Below, in pieces: positions 21,101 to 30,924 of a stretch of DNA of 64,000 nucleotides. The DNA comes from Polyodon spathula (taxonomy: Eukaryota > Chordata > Actinopteri > Acipenseriformes > Polyodontidae): contig NC_054536.1 of NCBI RefSeq assembly GCF_017654505.1, forward strand, positions 13,018,794 to 13,082,793, read 5' to 3'. Position 1 is the stretch's first letter. Every line of letters begins with the position of its first letter. A program made the position numbers and the translations under genes. The notes below the pieces were generated by a model. The model ran no database searches and was not told the origin of the DNA. It saw only the letters and a program-made list of their open reading frames with translations.

Positions 21101-22449
21101 TAAAGACATAGGTTTCTAAAGAGATTCAACAAGAGTCTTCTGTACATTCAAAGACTTGTAATTTAATTACCATTTGGTATGCTCTCCTAAACCAGTCCCC
21201 ATTACAACATGTTAGCAAATAAAGGGGAAAATTGTTGAATTGGATTCTATGTTTTAGAACTGGTACCATTCAGTGGTGCAAAACAGTATATTTCAAAAGC
21301 CACTGTATTAGCATAATGGACGAGGCATTATTTTGGGCAAGGAAATAGCTAGTAGGACTGCAGGTCAAACCCAGGACTGGAGAGGTCTTACCTCCATGTA
21401 GTTCTCTTCACAGACGACTTCGCGGGGGTACCACTGCTTGACCGTACTACAAGTCATAAAGAACGGGAAGTCTCTCTGCTGAACTGGTCGATGCGAACAA
21501 AACGGAACCTCAAACCAAACTCTGAATCGTTCTGAATAAAAAGGAAATCCATTAGTTTACAAGCAACAGTGTCGCCTTGTAATAACGGTGGCATGCATAC
21601 GAAGCTGCCCGTGTGAAGTGTGACCGCACAAAACTCACCTTGCTCGAGACGTGACAAGCAAGGAAAGAAGCTCTGAATACCAGGTCGCCGGGGATATTAA
21701 CGGAGTAGGTAAATCCACAGGATGCGGAGTAGGCATCGTCCAGTGAATAGATGCCGTCGTTACCTAAAGACGACAAAAAAAAAAAAAAAAAAAAAAAACG
21801 CTTAGTTTTATATTGAAGCATTCTGCAAATTGTTATCGATCAAATCATATTTACCAATGATATCAAAACGGAAATTCCCTCCAATTAAGCTTATTTTAGT
21901 CTTCATCCAAAAGTATCGGTCCCGACATTCATTAACAAAGGTTCCTGAGGGCACAGAGACGAGACGTATTCTCATGTTCAATACGTAAATGGACTATTTA
22001 ATACAGAACTATTCAGAGAACCAAAAGCTGTTAATGCCGAACACAACGTTGGTTATACGACAGATACAATGCGTTTTTAGAAAAAGACCGTGCTTGGGCA
22101 GAGACAACGTGTAACGCTTCAGACATGAACTGCTTAATCGGGAAGCTTAAGTGTCACCTACAAAAGAACATGCAACAATTAAATACACGCCACTTACCTG
22201 GTGGCGCTTGAGCCTTCTCATCCAAAGGTAACAGCATACATAGTGTAACCCTGAGGCGGGAAAGGAATACAAAATATTACTCATCGACACATGCTGTATC
22301 GCAAACTCGGGTGCACTCAAAACACCGCGTGCCTTTGCGCGGTAATAGAAGGAAGAAAACATATATGAAACACAAAGACAAACAAAACAATTAATTTTAA
22401 AATCACATCAAAATTACCCTAAAAGGAGTTTCAAATCCATAATACCCAT
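12749..22449 (-). CDS. zpax: ZPAX-like zona pellucida egg-envelope glycoprotein, 22 coding exons, with frame breaks
   Basis: The product is a secreted, membrane-anchored glycoprotein of the egg coat, where ZP modules polymerise into filaments. About 2.97 kb of coding sequence (~990 codons) lies in 22 exons, listed separately; nearly all have GT/AG borders. In order: signal peptide (KLLLGVTLCMLL), a cysteine-poor N-terminal region with repeated ZP-N-like units, a ZP module ending in CWAT and the CxxxC-type block GVCNKTC, a basic furin-like KRLAR site and a C-terminal transmembrane helix. N-glycosylation sequons include NMT, NKT, NGT, NST and NQT. Fish and amphibian ZPAX is the best family fit; other ZP paralogues are less likely. 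About ten frame breaks lie in exons 5, 9, 12, 14, 15, 17, 19 and 20. They are either consensus errors or pseudogene decay. I found no nonsense codon independent of them. Confidence 0.8.
13236..13334 (-). CDS. zpax: zpax exon 21 (post-ZP linker)
   Basis: The frame reads RSVELADSVKGYISAGPV onward. Joined to exon 20 it forms KRLAR before SVEL, a furin-type R-x-x-R site where the ectodomain would be released from the membrane anchor. Phase 1 in, phase 1 out, with a GTAAG donor. Confidence 0.75.
13418..13505 (-). CDS. zpax: zpax exon 20 (ZP-C cysteines)
   Basis: The frame VHCLAVVCGSEKAGVCNKTC carries the conserved C-terminal cysteines of the ZP module and then IAGDKRL. The length is one base over (or two under) what the flanking phases require, so a frame break lies in the first ~8 bases. 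Confidence 0.7.
13795..13932 (-). CDS. zpax: zpax exon 19 (ZP-C)
   Basis: The exon starts in phase with CLASGDSYKIQFHPV. It changes frame at about 13870-13880, in a C-rich tract, to HHLQRLEVQAQSVG and WQQV. Net shift is +1 or -2. Confidence 0.7.
14427..14610 (-). CDS. zpax: zpax exon 18 (ZP-C core)
   Basis: This is an intact frame: RTFSQFYPKFPVAKSG, LFLEVVLLHH, then LQDCWATETPELD and QWDLITDG. The CWAT-type motif followed by PQW is a strong ZP-module signature. Confidence 0.85.
14773..15048 (-). CDS. zpax: zpax exon 17 (ZP-N/ZP-C linker)
   Basis: Begins LTIRCRYP, switches frame to LNDTIKLVAESKP and again to a frame ending KKARDDLKLKARIAR, so at least two breaks. The chosen donor GTTGG is weak, but it is the one that keeps phase with exon 18; GTATC five bases on is an alternative. 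Confidence 0.6.
15052..15104. repeat. (GA)n microsatellite
   Basis: About 26 GA units in the intron, directly beside the zpax exon 17 acceptor. On the minus strand it is a CT tract that doubles as the polypyrimidine tract. Confidence 0.95.
15377..15474 (-). CDS. zpax: zpax exon 16
   Basis: Intact frame: IVDNYLIYENEVVYTRALFP, then VITRDSEYR. This is the conserved F-strand region of ZP-N (YENE, R-x-x-P). Confidence 0.85.
15825..15990 (-). CDS. zpax: zpax exon 15
   Basis: Reads CMPNGVMTVVAVTMEP, then LLDKTCKPKV. It then passes through two frame changes (FDSTRAL, then FSVNTCGTRSK). Length is two bases over the phase expectation, which fits two +1 or two -2 events. Confidence 0.75.
16579..16694 (-). 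CDS. zpax: zpax exon 14
   Basis: After DLSL the frame must shift to continue GLFVRVELTLINIRTLMAV and CQFATKQLL. The break is at about 16680. Confidence 0.7.
16966..17168 (-). CDS. zpax: zpax exon 13
   Basis: Intact frame: LPVIQGSCTEKSIVFEVTHG onward to EVPLFSIGCIYE, with the sequon NQT. Clean borders and phases. Confidence 0.85.
17607..17722 (-). CDS. zpax: zpax exon 12
   Basis: Reads YIGNGVREFTLNIIYTLNII and YFHPAAIV. Using the strong donor GTAAGT at 17606 needs a frame change to give CQVKDV. Using GTTAAG at 17619 keeps the frame but loses CQVKDV. I favour the first because of the cysteine motif. Confidence 0.7.
17847..18055 (-). CDS. zpax: zpax exon 11
   Basis: Intact: TIPEEKVFTVTLGVFNPDVE, then KNMTINGVPLTL, HPNGTKSF, and FTHPLIPQK. 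Two N-glycosylation sequons. Confidence 0.9.
18276..18429 (-). CDS. zpax: zpax exon 10
   Basis: Intact: SHVINNQYSRIYAIDLYLEH, W-rich middle, then TPSIAETPFVVN. Strong match in style to fish ZPAX repeats. Confidence 0.9.
18781..18833. repeat. Poly-C rich tract
   Basis: Interrupted C homopolymers lie 20 bp from the zpax exon 9 donor. The tract is G-rich on the transcribed strand. Confidence 0.9.
18854..19078 (-). CDS. zpax: zpax exon 9
   Basis: Reads ALFDGTYLAWVAPRVLPPLV, DISMGVDGKLLD, KVNKTVIEIAIPYG. The first few bases are one too many (or two too few) for the incoming phase, so a break lies at about 19070. Confidence 0.8.
19292..19388 (-). CDS. zpax: zpax exon 8
   Basis: Intact: VNGIQMEAIRATVFYKQRW, then VDTSAACTK. 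GTAAG donor. Confidence 0.85.
19557..19727 (-). CDS. zpax: zpax exon 7
   Basis: Intact: AQEAVMSVWQVVFHKTGQ, MNSSLAQSWGYMINSTSTRI, PYNMPESEMLT. Sequons NSS and NST. Confidence 0.9.
20178..20255 (-). CDS. zpax: zpax exon 6
   Basis: Intact: ISVRRNVPVIAQEGMNTEDW, then QAALPA. Phase 0 on both sides. Confidence 0.85.
20258..21385. other. zpax intron 5, no feature seen
   Basis: Over 1.1 kb of intron between exons 5 and 6 with no conserved peptide or recognisable repeat. Confidence 0.6.
21392..21531 (-). CDS. zpax: zpax exon 5
   Basis: Reads NDSEFGLRFRFVRIDQF, then in a shifted frame FFMTCSTVKQWYPREVVC and EENYME. One base is missing (or two extra) at about 21475-21495. GTAAG donor. Confidence 0.8.
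21639..21763 (-). CDS. zpax: zpax exon 4
   Basis: Intact: DGIYSLDDAYSASCGFTYSV, then GDLVFRASFLACHVSSK. Confidence 0.9.
21855..21944 (-). CDS. zpax: zpax exon 3
   Basis: Intact: TFVNECRDRYFWMKTKISLI, then GGNFRFDII. The ECRDRYFW motif is typical of the first ZP-N unit. Confidence 0.9.
22198..22250 (-). CDS. zpax: zpax exon 2 (signal peptide end)
   Basis: Reads VTLCMLLPLDEKAQAPP. It completes the hydrophobic signal peptide begun in exon 1, with likely cleavage near the AQA. Phase matches both neighbours. Confidence 0.8.
22418..22449 (-). CDS. zpax: zpax exon 1 (start codon)
   Basis: Reads MGIMDLKLLLG up to a GTAAT donor. Two possible starts are 22449 and 22440; the second (MDLKLLLG) gives a more typical signal peptide. 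The joined signal peptide and exact phase support this as the true first coding exon. Confidence 0.75.
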
Positions 22450-22497
22450 CCTTCGTGCCAAAGCCAGCAACCAACCCACAAGCTACAGTTTTTAGTG

Positions 22498-22503
22498 TTT
22501 ATA
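22498..22503 (-). promoter_or_regulatory. Candidate TATA box of zpax
   Basis: The minus strand reads TATAAA about 50 bp upstream of the start codon, which would put the cap site some 20 bp before ATG. Short leaders are usual in ZP genes. Confidence 0.4.
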
Positions 22504-22839
22504 ATAAAGAAACCGATCTACTCGTATGTTAAATTCAGCCTGGTTACAGGTATATAAAGCCGTCTGAATTAGCTTGTACCCAATCGGGACGGCAGCACCT
22601 GAGCTTAATAATCCGTTTATTGTAATTATCTTAATTATTACAAATAGGAGTGTGTTCATCATTCGTACCTGCCGAGGCAACGCTGGGGAGTGTTGGGGAA
22701 ATCTTCAGAGGGTTTGGAGTCCAACAACGGTATTTAATAATATAAATACACATAATACAATATGCCTATACCTAATAATGCAGTAGCGCTAAATAGCTTG
22801 AAATATACTCTGCAATTTATAAAATGTTACTGTTTGATA

Positions 22840-23318
22840 GTGATGGGAAAAGTGAAGCCTTGTGAATCACTGAGCCGTGAACCAGCGCTTCACCAAAAGG
22901 TTCACTGATCCGAATCACCCGCAGCGCTTCATACTTTAGTGCCATCTAATGGTAGATCTGCACAGTCCATGGCATAAAAGACCAATGTTTTGAGTGTAAT
23001 TTTTTTTTAACACACTGAGTGTAATGAGCGTACGTTCAAAACACTCCCTTTCAGAAAAAGTACACATTTTTCTACACAAAACTCAGTTGTTGTATTCTCA
23101 CAGGAAAAAAATTGTTTGCATCGGAAATCTTCAAACTAACTTGGCTCCGGATGGCATAGCAGCAATGTAATTTGAGTATTTTGAAATTACAAAATACTCA
23201 GGCATGTATGTTTTGCAATAACTGAAGACTTATACATTAGCATTTGCATTACGCATTACACAAATGCAAAGAAAATACGTAAGTCAATTACATGTGTTTT
23301 CAATCGTGCCCATCCCTG
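22840..23318. mobile_element. Candidate non-autonomous hAT-type element
   Basis: The left end reads tagtgatgggaa and the right end cccatccctga, giving imperfect terminal inverted repeats of the hAT style, with a subterminal gttcactgatccgaatcac segment seen in such elements. No transposase is visible and I could not find a clear 8-bp target duplication. Confidence 0.4.
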
Positions 23319-23319
23319 A

Positions 23320-25020
23320 CAATGCTGTACCTGAAAGAATGACGGTCACCACTGTTGTTCAAACACTTCGATGCAAAAAAAAAAAAAAAAAAAAAAGTTA
23401 ATTGCAGGGAAAAAACAAAACAAAAAAGAAACACAAGGAATGAAAAAGCGGCAGCCACAAAAGATCGTTAGAGTATTACCTACCGTTATTACCTTTTATA
23501 TACATCACCTGTTCTATACATTTATAGTGTATTTGACACAAACACTTGGTCGCCATGTAGTTGGAAATAACTGCTGTACATTTGTTTACATGTTTTGAAA
23601 ACAAGACAGCCTTGGCACATACGCGGTGGTTATAACGAAGAAGAGCGTCTAAAGTGTCACTTCGTTTTCATGACCTTTGCGTGATTTTCAGCACCTTGCC
23701 AGCGAGGTGACATTCTCAGCTGTGTAGAGTCTCTTGCACACTGAAACACAGCTAGTAGGTCTTGCAGCAGAGCGTGTTGTTATTTGCCCGTATTGAAGAG
23801 TACAGGTACCGATAGTTGTTCTGACTGTTGTGTATTGTGAATAGCAGTTACTTTGATATTATTTTTGAAATGCTTTATTCTCAAATGAGAACTGAAATAG
23901 CAAGAAACAAAATCTATCAGGTCGGCAATGATAAAACTTCCATTCCCGGGTCTTCATTTAACAACTTTGTATTTGTCTACTGCAGCATTCTTCTCACGTT
24001 ATTTGGACAATAGCACATTTACACAGGCAAGTATAATTGCTTCGCACGCAAACCTATTCAATTTTAATACATTCATAATACAATAACAATTGAATGGTGT
24101 GGGAATATGTACAATACATTTATTGGTAAATAATATATTGCAGTTCACAAATTAGGGGACAGAGGGCGCCTGAAGTCTATTCAATAATATGCAGACTTTT
24201 TTTTATTTTATTTTTTTTAAACATCTTAAATGCAATATGATGTGCTTATGGGTTGTTTTATTTTCTTTTACTGAAAAAATCTAAGAAAATAAATTGCGCA
24301 TATTTAGAAATACTTATTTTCAAATATAACAATACGTATCAGAAGCTATATATGTGTTTCGGTATCTATTAGGTCTATTTTAATTAATACTAGATTTTTT
24401 TTTTCAACTAAAATAGATTTACAGTTATAAATAACGCCGACATTAGTAGTTGTAGTAGGCTACACTTTTTATTTATTTATTTATTTATTTTTAAAGCTAT
24501 CTTCATGTGGTTATTATTTATTTAATTTAATTCGATGTAGGATCCTTTATTGGAATTTTCAGCAATGGCTGGCGGTTGAAACTGCCAGTGGTTTTCATGG
24601 TGGTTCAAGAGACTATACTTCTTGATTCAATATATTATGGTTGGGTTTTAAATACCAGTTTTGCATCCAGTAAAAAAAAATAAAAAATAAATAAAAATCA
24701 CTAAATGTATGTTGCAATTGCCAACTCCCTTTTAGTCAGCAAATCACCAGCAGTTATTGAAAAGTTCAGCAAAGGAAAACGTTATAAAAATACAAATTAA
24801 ATGCAATAAGAAAATAAGGTATAGTTACTTGCACTTATTTATTAGGGCATCTATACTTCAGACAGGTTATTTTCACACAGGTTTTCCAAAACGTCCTAAC
24901 CATCCCTTGAATATCATATCATATATTATATTAAAGCAATCGGTTAATCGAAGTTTGCATCATTTATTACACTAGTGAATCATTTCGTGTACACTTTTAT
25001 AGTGTTATCTGAGGGGCTTG
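23320..25020. other. Intergenic spacer between zpax and BASP1
   Basis: AT-rich DNA with a poly-A tract at 23,374-23,396 and no gene seen. It lies between the two divergently oriented genes and would contain upstream regulatory DNA of BASP1. Confidence 0.5.
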
Positions 25021-25129
25021 ACCGAATTTCACTCTGATATGCAAAGATCCACAGTGGGTTAGAGCGCCCTTCTGGTCGTAGCCTCGTCGTACACTAGTGT
25101 GTAGGATTTGAACTGCCCCCAGCTAGTGT

Positions 25130-25279
25130 GTGAGACACTGAGTGGGAAATGCAGAGACAGCAACGCAGAGCACTACCCGAATAGACACAGCTACTGAGCA
25201 GAGAGACACCACTGCCGAAAAAAAAAGAATCCACCGACATTTCAGGAGGAATTCCTTTACAACCTCACTGCAAAGCACG
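25130..25279 (+). other. basp1: Candidate untranslated exon 1 of BASP1
   Basis: A locally GC-richer stretch ends in a strong donor (cacg followed by gtaagg at 25,280). BASP1 in vertebrates has a non-coding first exon and all coding sequence in exon 2, after a very long intron. The position, strand and donor fit, but no direct evidence ties this to the gene. The 5' edge is arbitrary. Confidence 0.4.
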
Positions 25280-25967
25280 GTAAGGGACACGAACAGCAGC
25301 AGCGTGGCTTTCTTTATGGTGATTAATTATTATTTTTATATTAGTAGTGGCACAAAGAACGTTCCAATTATGATCAGTCCAGTTACAGTTGTATCTGGTT
25401 AAATATGATGCATTCGATGTGGATAAAAGTGATGAAAATCAAGACAATATACAATTAGGAAATTAGCACCGACAGTTACTGCTATTTTAACATTTATTTA
25501 TTTATTTTTTGCATTTTACAGAGATGACCACGAAATAAGTAATTTTAACGCTAAAACGTTTTCATTCTGCAAGTGGGAATCCATTCACACACCCCCAACA
25601 CAAAATAGTATTGCTATTTTATTTATTTTTTATGTATGAGCAGCGATGGAATTTAAATGTAATGAAATAAAGTAAACCGTGGCTGTAACAATAAGAAATG
25701 ATACACCCCACCTCCTTTTTGTCTGTTTTTTGGGGGGTGTGCTTGGCTGGATACAGACACATTTGTCTGGCTGCATTCACTGCAAAGAACTGCCCTGCCT
25801 GATCATCAATATTACCGGCGTGTAAGTAGTAAAATATATTTTACTACTCACGGAAGAAGTTTACTTAATTTAAATCTTGAACAGTATTTTTGTCTAGTTT
25901 CGTGATTTGTGTTCGACAGCCGCAATTATTATTATTTTTTAAATATGAACTGTCGTAATTTGTTGCA

Positions 25968-26121
<154 letters not shown>

Positions 26122-26182
26122 AGTGTGCATAATATACACGGCGGATTTATTTTTGTATGTATTTATTTATTTATTTATATTT

Positions 26183-26185
<3 letters not shown>

Positions 26186-26216
<31 letters not shown>

Positions 26217-26263
26217 ATTTATTTATGTATGTATTTATTTATTTATTTATTATACCTTTTAAT

Positions 26264-26311
<48 letters not shown>

Positions 26312-26339
26312 GGGGGGGGGGGTGGGGGGGGGGGGGGGG
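26186..26339. repeat. Extreme poly-G tracts
   Basis: A 30-base G run (26,186-26,215) is followed, after a TTTA-rich spacer, by 47 G, T, 11 G, T, 16 G (26,264-26,339). Strong quadruplex potential, and a likely place for consensus errors. Confidence 0.9.
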
Positions 26340-26533
26340 CATTGATTACCGTTAACAGAAAAAACCTAATGAATTAGCGTGTAGCATGTGTGCATCAATA
26401 TACACTGCGGATCATGTGTCAGTATACTGGACATGACTTACGCGTTTGGAATGAATGAATCCAGTTCAGTAACTGTTCCAGTCCTTTGTTTCAGATGGCA
26501 CATGCGCAATGAGCGCAGGGTGTGGAAGTCAGA

Positions 26534-26565
<32 letters not shown>

Positions 26566-29500
26566 CATCAGTAGCTGCGATAGGAGTCCGTGGTCAAAGG
26601 CGTTTTCGTACCAATAATGTTGGTTTTGTGTCTTGAAAGGCTGTGTGTCATTTTTAAAACGGTTCTTAATGTATATGACTGCTTTAGATTAAACTTTGTT
26701 AATCTACAAAACAATCGGGGTTTGCCAGACATGCGTTATACACTTTAAAATAAACCGATTTAAAAATGCATTTGTTGGATGGAAAATGAAACACAAACGT
26801 ACAATTACTTTGCTCCACCGTCACTTAAAATTTGTATTACAAGGACATCAATGCACATTACTGAGGCGTTCTATTTAATGACATTAATATTAATTTTTAA
26901 TGTTATATTAATCTTGATAAATGTATATTAATATTGAATTGCAATTGTAGGGTTGGGCATTAATAAAACAGTATGCATTGTGTGTCTCATCTTCTGACAG
27001 AACACAAGAAACTCTGAATCAACCTAAAGACACATACAGGATAAGACAAATCCAAAAATCACATTCAGAAGTATCTGTGTGATGATGCATTCAAATAAAA
27101 ATGCATATTGTAATATAAAAATATAAAATATATTCAGCCAGTATTTGTAAAATTGAATTGGTGCACATTCTACAGCCACCATTTTGTGCAGTTTGTACAT
27201 CCACCACATCATTCTGTGGATCAAGGGTTGGCAGTCTTGGCTCTTCCCTTTCATGTCTGTGACTCATGAGGTCTATTCTTGGCAATCTGGGTTGCCACGT
27301 TGACTAACGTTTTTGTATAGTTCAGTCAGAATTGAAAATATTTTTTTCCGGAATTCAAGTAACCAAAGCCATGGTTGTGGTGATCATGGGGCCCTTTGAT
27401 CAGTTCTGAAGCGAAAAAAAAAAAGTGGGTTTCATTACAAATTAAAAATTTAAGATATGATAATTCTAGGTTGAACCAAGATCCCAGTTATGTTGTGCAT
27501 GTTCTTGAAATTAGTCATTGCAGGAGCCCTGTCTTCCATTAGAATGTGGTGCATATCACCTGGTCATTTAACCCACTCAACTGTAATCCTTTAAGCCAGG
27601 TTTGATGAGTAAAATGTGTTTGGTTCAATTTGATTTTTCACTTTTTTGTAACTATCCATATCAGATGGTTCTTGCTGTGCCCTGCATGTTTGCAAGTCTG
27701 TTCCCAGATTCCACCATCACCCATAATACCTCTGCTATCAGTTACTGAATTACATGATTCTTTTTTTCATTAATTCAGGCATCTGGGTTGTTTAGGCTAA
27801 TGCAGGTTATTTTGCATCTTCAGAAACACTTGCCTGAACTTGATTAAATCATACCATTGGCCATATTCTTTCTGGGTCTTTTTGTGTACTGTGAGTGAAT
27901 GCAGCTTCATGGTTTGATAGCTGTATCTTGGGATTCAATTCAAACCTTGCATGGTCAATAAATAAATACATAAGTATTACTTGTCATTGTGCATGAAATG
28001 AATAAGTAAAAGCAAAACTGTTAATAAAATATAATAAAGTAACAGACAATCTAATATTACTCAAACTAAATAAAAACAAGATGGTCAAAAAGCTTAAATC
28101 GCTATGTACTATGAAATTAGCTGGTGGGTGTGTTTTGTTCTATCACAATGGTAGAGGCTAAAGTAATGGCTGGTACTTAGGGTTAGCTTAACGTTAATAA
28201 ATTAACTGTCAAACTAAATTAACACAGCACTCCTACACATGTTACAAAATGCAACAGCACTATACAAGACATGCACATTGTTTAACAGAAGCACCTCATC
28301 AGAACGGGAATCATTGTATGAGTTGTGATGTACTCTAGAACATTGATTTAATAAAAAATACATGTATGCAATTTCACTGTCATTAGTCTTCAAGTGCTGC
28401 AATCAGTATGATATCTATACACGCAATTACTGTTGACATAACACTTAAGAAAGTAATCATACCTCTTAGTGCTGCACAAACTTATGATACTCTCTACAAA
28501 AATCAGGTGAGGGTCATGTGTGTTTGAGCTAAGGGAAACAAATTAAAAAAAAAAAAAAAAAAAAAAACAGCTGCTTGGTTTTGTGACGATTACTGCTTTT
28601 CTTAGTTTCTGAGGAAAACGGCAATCCACACAAATCCAAGTAGCTGTTTCTTCACTAGTTTCATTTGGACTGGTAAATTTAATCCACTCAACACCAATGA
28701 CCTTCAACTGAATCATTGAAGAATCTGTGCAACTCTAACGTCTATATGAATACGTTCCTATGTTCTTATTATTTTTCATATTATTGAGTTTGAAACCCTC
28801 CTCTTGGCCTTTTGATCACATTCAGCGGGACCATCTTTGTTTAATGAATGCAGTGCTTATTTGATCTTCTTCAGTCGTTTACATACTAGAGGTAATTTAG
28901 GCCTGTACATTTATCATGTGGCTCTGCACAATTGCAGCGGCTGCAAATTCTAGTATAGCTGTTGCATCCTGTATAATATTTGGCCCCTGGAAAATAACAA
29001 TTATGTTCCTTTAGTAAACAGACAGAACAGTTTTAGTGGGTATTGCTGGTAAATGTGTGCTTATTTTTCCACATTTAAATGTGGATACCTGTAAAATAAT
29101 ATTATTTGCCTTTCATTTGAAAGCAGAGCTCATACATATAATGCAGAACAATAATTATAGCCTTCAAATATCAAGAGAGTTAGTGAGTACCCCTTAAAGA
29201 TTCTCCGGCCTTCTGGTTTCTGCCTCCTTTGTAGCACATATCATACTTAATAATTACTTATAAGAAATCAATCATTCACTGTTATGGATCTGTCAAAATG
29301 CCTTGTGTACAGATATCCTTAGGTGCATAAAACATAGCAGTTATAAAGTTAACACCTTTCTAATGTTTAATAGTAGTTCCCTAGTACACTTTTCCTTTAT
29401 ATGATTTATAAGCTTATGCATCTTGTGTATGCATGTTGTTTTTTATTTTTACATTCTGCCATTCAGGAATATAAATGTACTAGGGTAACTGTTTTTATAA

Positions 29501-30330
29501 AAGTGTAATTGTGAGAAAATGAAGTATTGATTTATTTATTCTAATGGACCAAATAATTAGCTGATTGGTCTGAACATAACCCAACTGATGCCTCAATAGT
29601 ACTGTAGATATGCTTTACACAAAGTTAACCTGTTTCTGAGAAATGGGGTGTTTGTTTGATTTCTTAAATGTTTAAACATATTGGGAATGTTTCTAACCGT
29701 CCTGAAAAGCCATTGTGTATTTAAGTATTTTTGTGAGACTGTGTGTGTAGCATCTAGCTGTGTATATAAAAAAAGTATTTTTTATTAAGTCTGTCTCAGA
29801 CCTGTATTTGGCCTGTATATTGTTGATAACCGTCAAACGTTTAGGCAAAACTGTTAACACCAAGACTTCATGCACAATCAGCACTTGTTCTTGTTGAACA
29901 ACACTGTTCCACTTTTCAACCCACTGCACCCTTATCTTGTGGTACTAAGGTAAACGAGGTACTGTACTGGCTAGTTCTTTACTTTAAGGTGCTTGTATGA
30001 ATGGCTTTAGATTGGAAGTTGCATCAATAGTCCGCCTGAACAGTTGGTCAATATTTAGTTATGGAGCATTACAAATATCTGTCACACCTTGTGTTTACTT
30101 CTGGGTTTAAACCTATGCCTAAACATACTTTGATACTGATTAGATATTTGCTATTTTTTGTGGTCAAATCTTTTACAGTTTGTACCAATCAATATTATGT
30201 ATTAGGTAATTTGACTATGTTGTATGGAAACCAGATACAAATACTTTAATAGAATTCTGTTGTCTAATTAGGCACTGCTGAAAAATAATAGTTCTAGATC
30301 AAGCCTGGGGTATAAAGTACAGTACAATGT
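26340..30330. other. BASP1 intron, no gene seen
   Basis: AT-rich intronic DNA with a poly-T tract (26,537-26,565) and a poly-A tract (28,544-28,567). No conserved coding frame or recognisable element. Confidence 0.5.
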
Positions 30331-30356
30331 GCTTTATGTGTGTGTGTGTGTGTGTG

Positions 30357-30920
30357 TGTGGGGGGGGGGGGGGGGATTGCTAGCCCTATAAAGTAACGTC
30401 CTGCAGTTCCCTCAGCTCTGCCCCTGAAAGACAAAACCACGAGCTAGCGGAAACTCGCTCCAGGACCAAGAACGGTCAGAAAAGAAAGAAACAAAGAAAA
30501 GAAAATAAACAAAATGTTACTAGCGGGGAAACCTTGGGCAGACCCCATATACCTATAGGAAGCAGGCTGAGGGAGTAACGCTGACGGTATAGTGACGGTC
30601 GGGGTAACGCTGTCGAGTGCAGCACCTTTATTTTGTAGTTTTATTACTGTGTTTTATTTTCCCTTTTTCTTTTGATTATTCTTTTGAGCACCTGCAAGTG
30701 CGCCTGCACTTTGATTGTTTACCAGCATTGGTATTCCCGTGGTTCTGTCTATCATCGCTGGTAGTCAGGCCAAGGACAACTGCACCCTCTGCAGGCTAAA
30801 ATAAACCATTGAACAGAGAAACAAAAGAAATTGCATTAATTAAACTGGGCACCTGTGCAGTGTTTCAAGTACACCTTTCTGTCTCCCGTGTGTCAGTGAA
30901 CTACCCACCACCCTTCCACA
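30357..30920 (+). mobile_element. Candidate solo LTR
   Basis: The segment starts TGTGG and ends CCACA, with a TATAAA box at 30,387-30,392 and an AATAAA at 30,800-30,805, the order expected of an LTR. Flanking 5-mers gtgtg and gggtg differ by one base. The left end lies in a GT run and a G run, so the border is uncertain. Confidence 0.45.
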
Positions 30921-30924
30921 GGGT

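Noticed and set aside
27440..28740. Possible old DNA transposon
   Set aside because: Some phrases look repeat-like, but I could not find ends, coding motifs or a second copy in the window.
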